Under the pieces are notes generated by a model that did no database searches, had not been told where the DNA came from, and was given only the letters and a program-made list of their open reading frames with translations. This document shows positions 63,386 to 64,000 of a stretch of 64,000 bases of DNA, one piece after another (the first letter of the stretch is position 1; every line of letters begins with the position of its first letter). The position numbers and the translations under genes are program-made. The DNA is from Bacteroidaceae bacterium (GTDB lineage Bacteria > Bacteroidota > Bacteroidia > Bacteroidales > Bacteroidaceae), in assembly GCA_017529865.1 (NCBI GenBank), contig JAFXNA010000050.1, positions 41,654-105,653 of the forward strand, in the 5' to 3' direction.

Positions 63386-64000
63386 TTTACGTAAATCTTA
63401 TAGTTTTTAATGCTTCCTGGTGCACCTTGTTCAGCACGAGGAAGATACTCAAATCCTGTTATCGTCTGTTCGCTGCCTAAATCGATAACGAGCAGGTGTG
63501 GGAAACCAGCACCTTTGACGGTCTTCCAATAGGTAGACTCCTGCAGGTCAAACACCTTGTCACCTGTATGATTACCGTTCTCGTCTTCGCTGTCAGCATA
63601 TTTGGTTGTCCAAGGTTCACGAGAAAGACGTTTGCCATCTGCACCGAGAGCATAAATCTCTGCTACAGCCACTACGTCATCACCTGCTTGAGTCGATGAT
63701 GCTTCGAGACAAAGCAGACGTCCTTTTTTTGAACCATTGAACTTAACGGTTTGCCATCCGTTTCCGCTCTTAAATTGACCCTGAGCTACAGGGGTATCGC
63801 TGTTGAGGTCTGGCTTATCCCCGATGTTGTTGTGCTTATTGGTCTTCTCTAACTGGAGTTTGTTCAGCTCTGGTTCAGCCTGTCCCCAAACGACAGCCTC
63901 ACGAGGACCTACTACATCGAGAACAATCACTTCGTTCTTTCCCTTCTTCAACCAGCAGCCAGGAACATAGAGTGTCTGCTGAGGACCTATCGACCAGATG
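63382..64000 (-). CDS. GH35 beta-galactosidase, C-terminal part
   Basis: The frame stays open to the window edge, so the N-terminal and catalytic part is missing. The first visible residues [19 protein letters not shown] are the conserved end of the Bacteroidetes GH35 beta-sandwich. About 150 residues then form a discoidin-like CBM32/F5-8C module ([30 protein letters not shown]). Normally exported; it would release terminal galactose from glycans. Its stop overlaps rmlA by four bases, an unusual operon partner for rhamnose genes. Confidence 0.88.
   Translation of the reverse strand, partial: IWSIGPQQTLYVPGCWLKKGKNEVIVLDVVGPREAVVWGQAEPELNKLQLEKTNKHNNIGDKPDLNSDTPVAQGQFKSGNGWQTVKFNGSKKGRLLCLEASSTQAGDDVVAVAEIYALGADGKRLSREPWTTKYADSEDENGNHTGDKVFDLQESTYWKTVKGAGFPHLLVIDLGSEQTITGFEYLPRAEQGAPGSIKNYKIYVK

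Overview
The window looks like chromosomal DNA of a Bacteroidales bacterium, most likely Prevotellaceae (Prevotella in the broad sense). Promoters are of the Bacteroidetes type: a TAnnTTTG element at about -7 with TTTG about 20 nt upstream. Shine-Dalgarno sequences are mostly absent. The gene set also fits: DUF4837, DUF5686 and DUF4105 envelope proteins, a C10 protease with dockerin repeats, GH10 xylanases with CBM6 modules, and a BtuB-like receptor with the long N-terminus typical of the phylum. I see no IS element, integrase, prophage or CRISPR array.

Layout. 1-3953: end of a Sel1-repeat gene, a PfkB sugar kinase, free-methionine-sulfoxide reductase, and a convergent orphan histidine kinase. 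4137-6530: an outer-membrane beta-barrel protein. 6743-15900: a probable long operon with one clear promoter, running glyA, rlmN, a DUF4837 lipoprotein, pdxA, a flippase-like membrane protein, a nucleotidyltransferase, an ATP-grasp protein, a CDP-alcohol phosphotransferase and a HAD phosphatase. 15951-22495: a new promoter, then myo-inositol-phosphate synthase and three envelope proteins. 22545-25856: secA. 26003-34650, minus strand: a GH13 amylase, fabD, a TonB receptor, and thrS-infC-rpmI-rplT. 34926-37786: a glucuronoyl esterase (CE15), a Fic protein, a hairpin-rich spacer and a DUF3791 protein. 38141-48818: lepA, then a peptidase/antiporter run. 48972-54433: two tandem GH10/CBM6 xylanases. 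54674-59204: pheT, yebC, three small genes and tRNA-Ser. 59432-64000: a winged-helix protein, then a minus-strand operon of GH35 beta-galactosidase and rmlA-rmlC-rmlD-rmlB.

Working together. Genes 11485-17317 form a coherent inositol-lipid locus: inositol phosphate synthesis, probable CDP activation, transfer to a lipid, and possible translocation. This fits a Prevotella-type route that would make phosphatidylinositol without a phosphorylated lipid intermediate. CE15 and GH10/CBM6 enzymes point to xylan use. The rml genes make dTDP-L-rhamnose for surface glycans.

The most unusual feature is a population of short tandem repeats of several unrelated families in the gaps between genes. They often supply the stop codon of one gene and the leader of the next. 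Five copies lie in frame inside otherwise ordinary proteins: the outer-membrane barrel, ATP-grasp, HAD, amylase and RmlD. Two of these five belong to one GC-rich palindromic family and are read in the same frame.

All calls rest on reading the sequence and on recalled family knowledge; no database search was possible.
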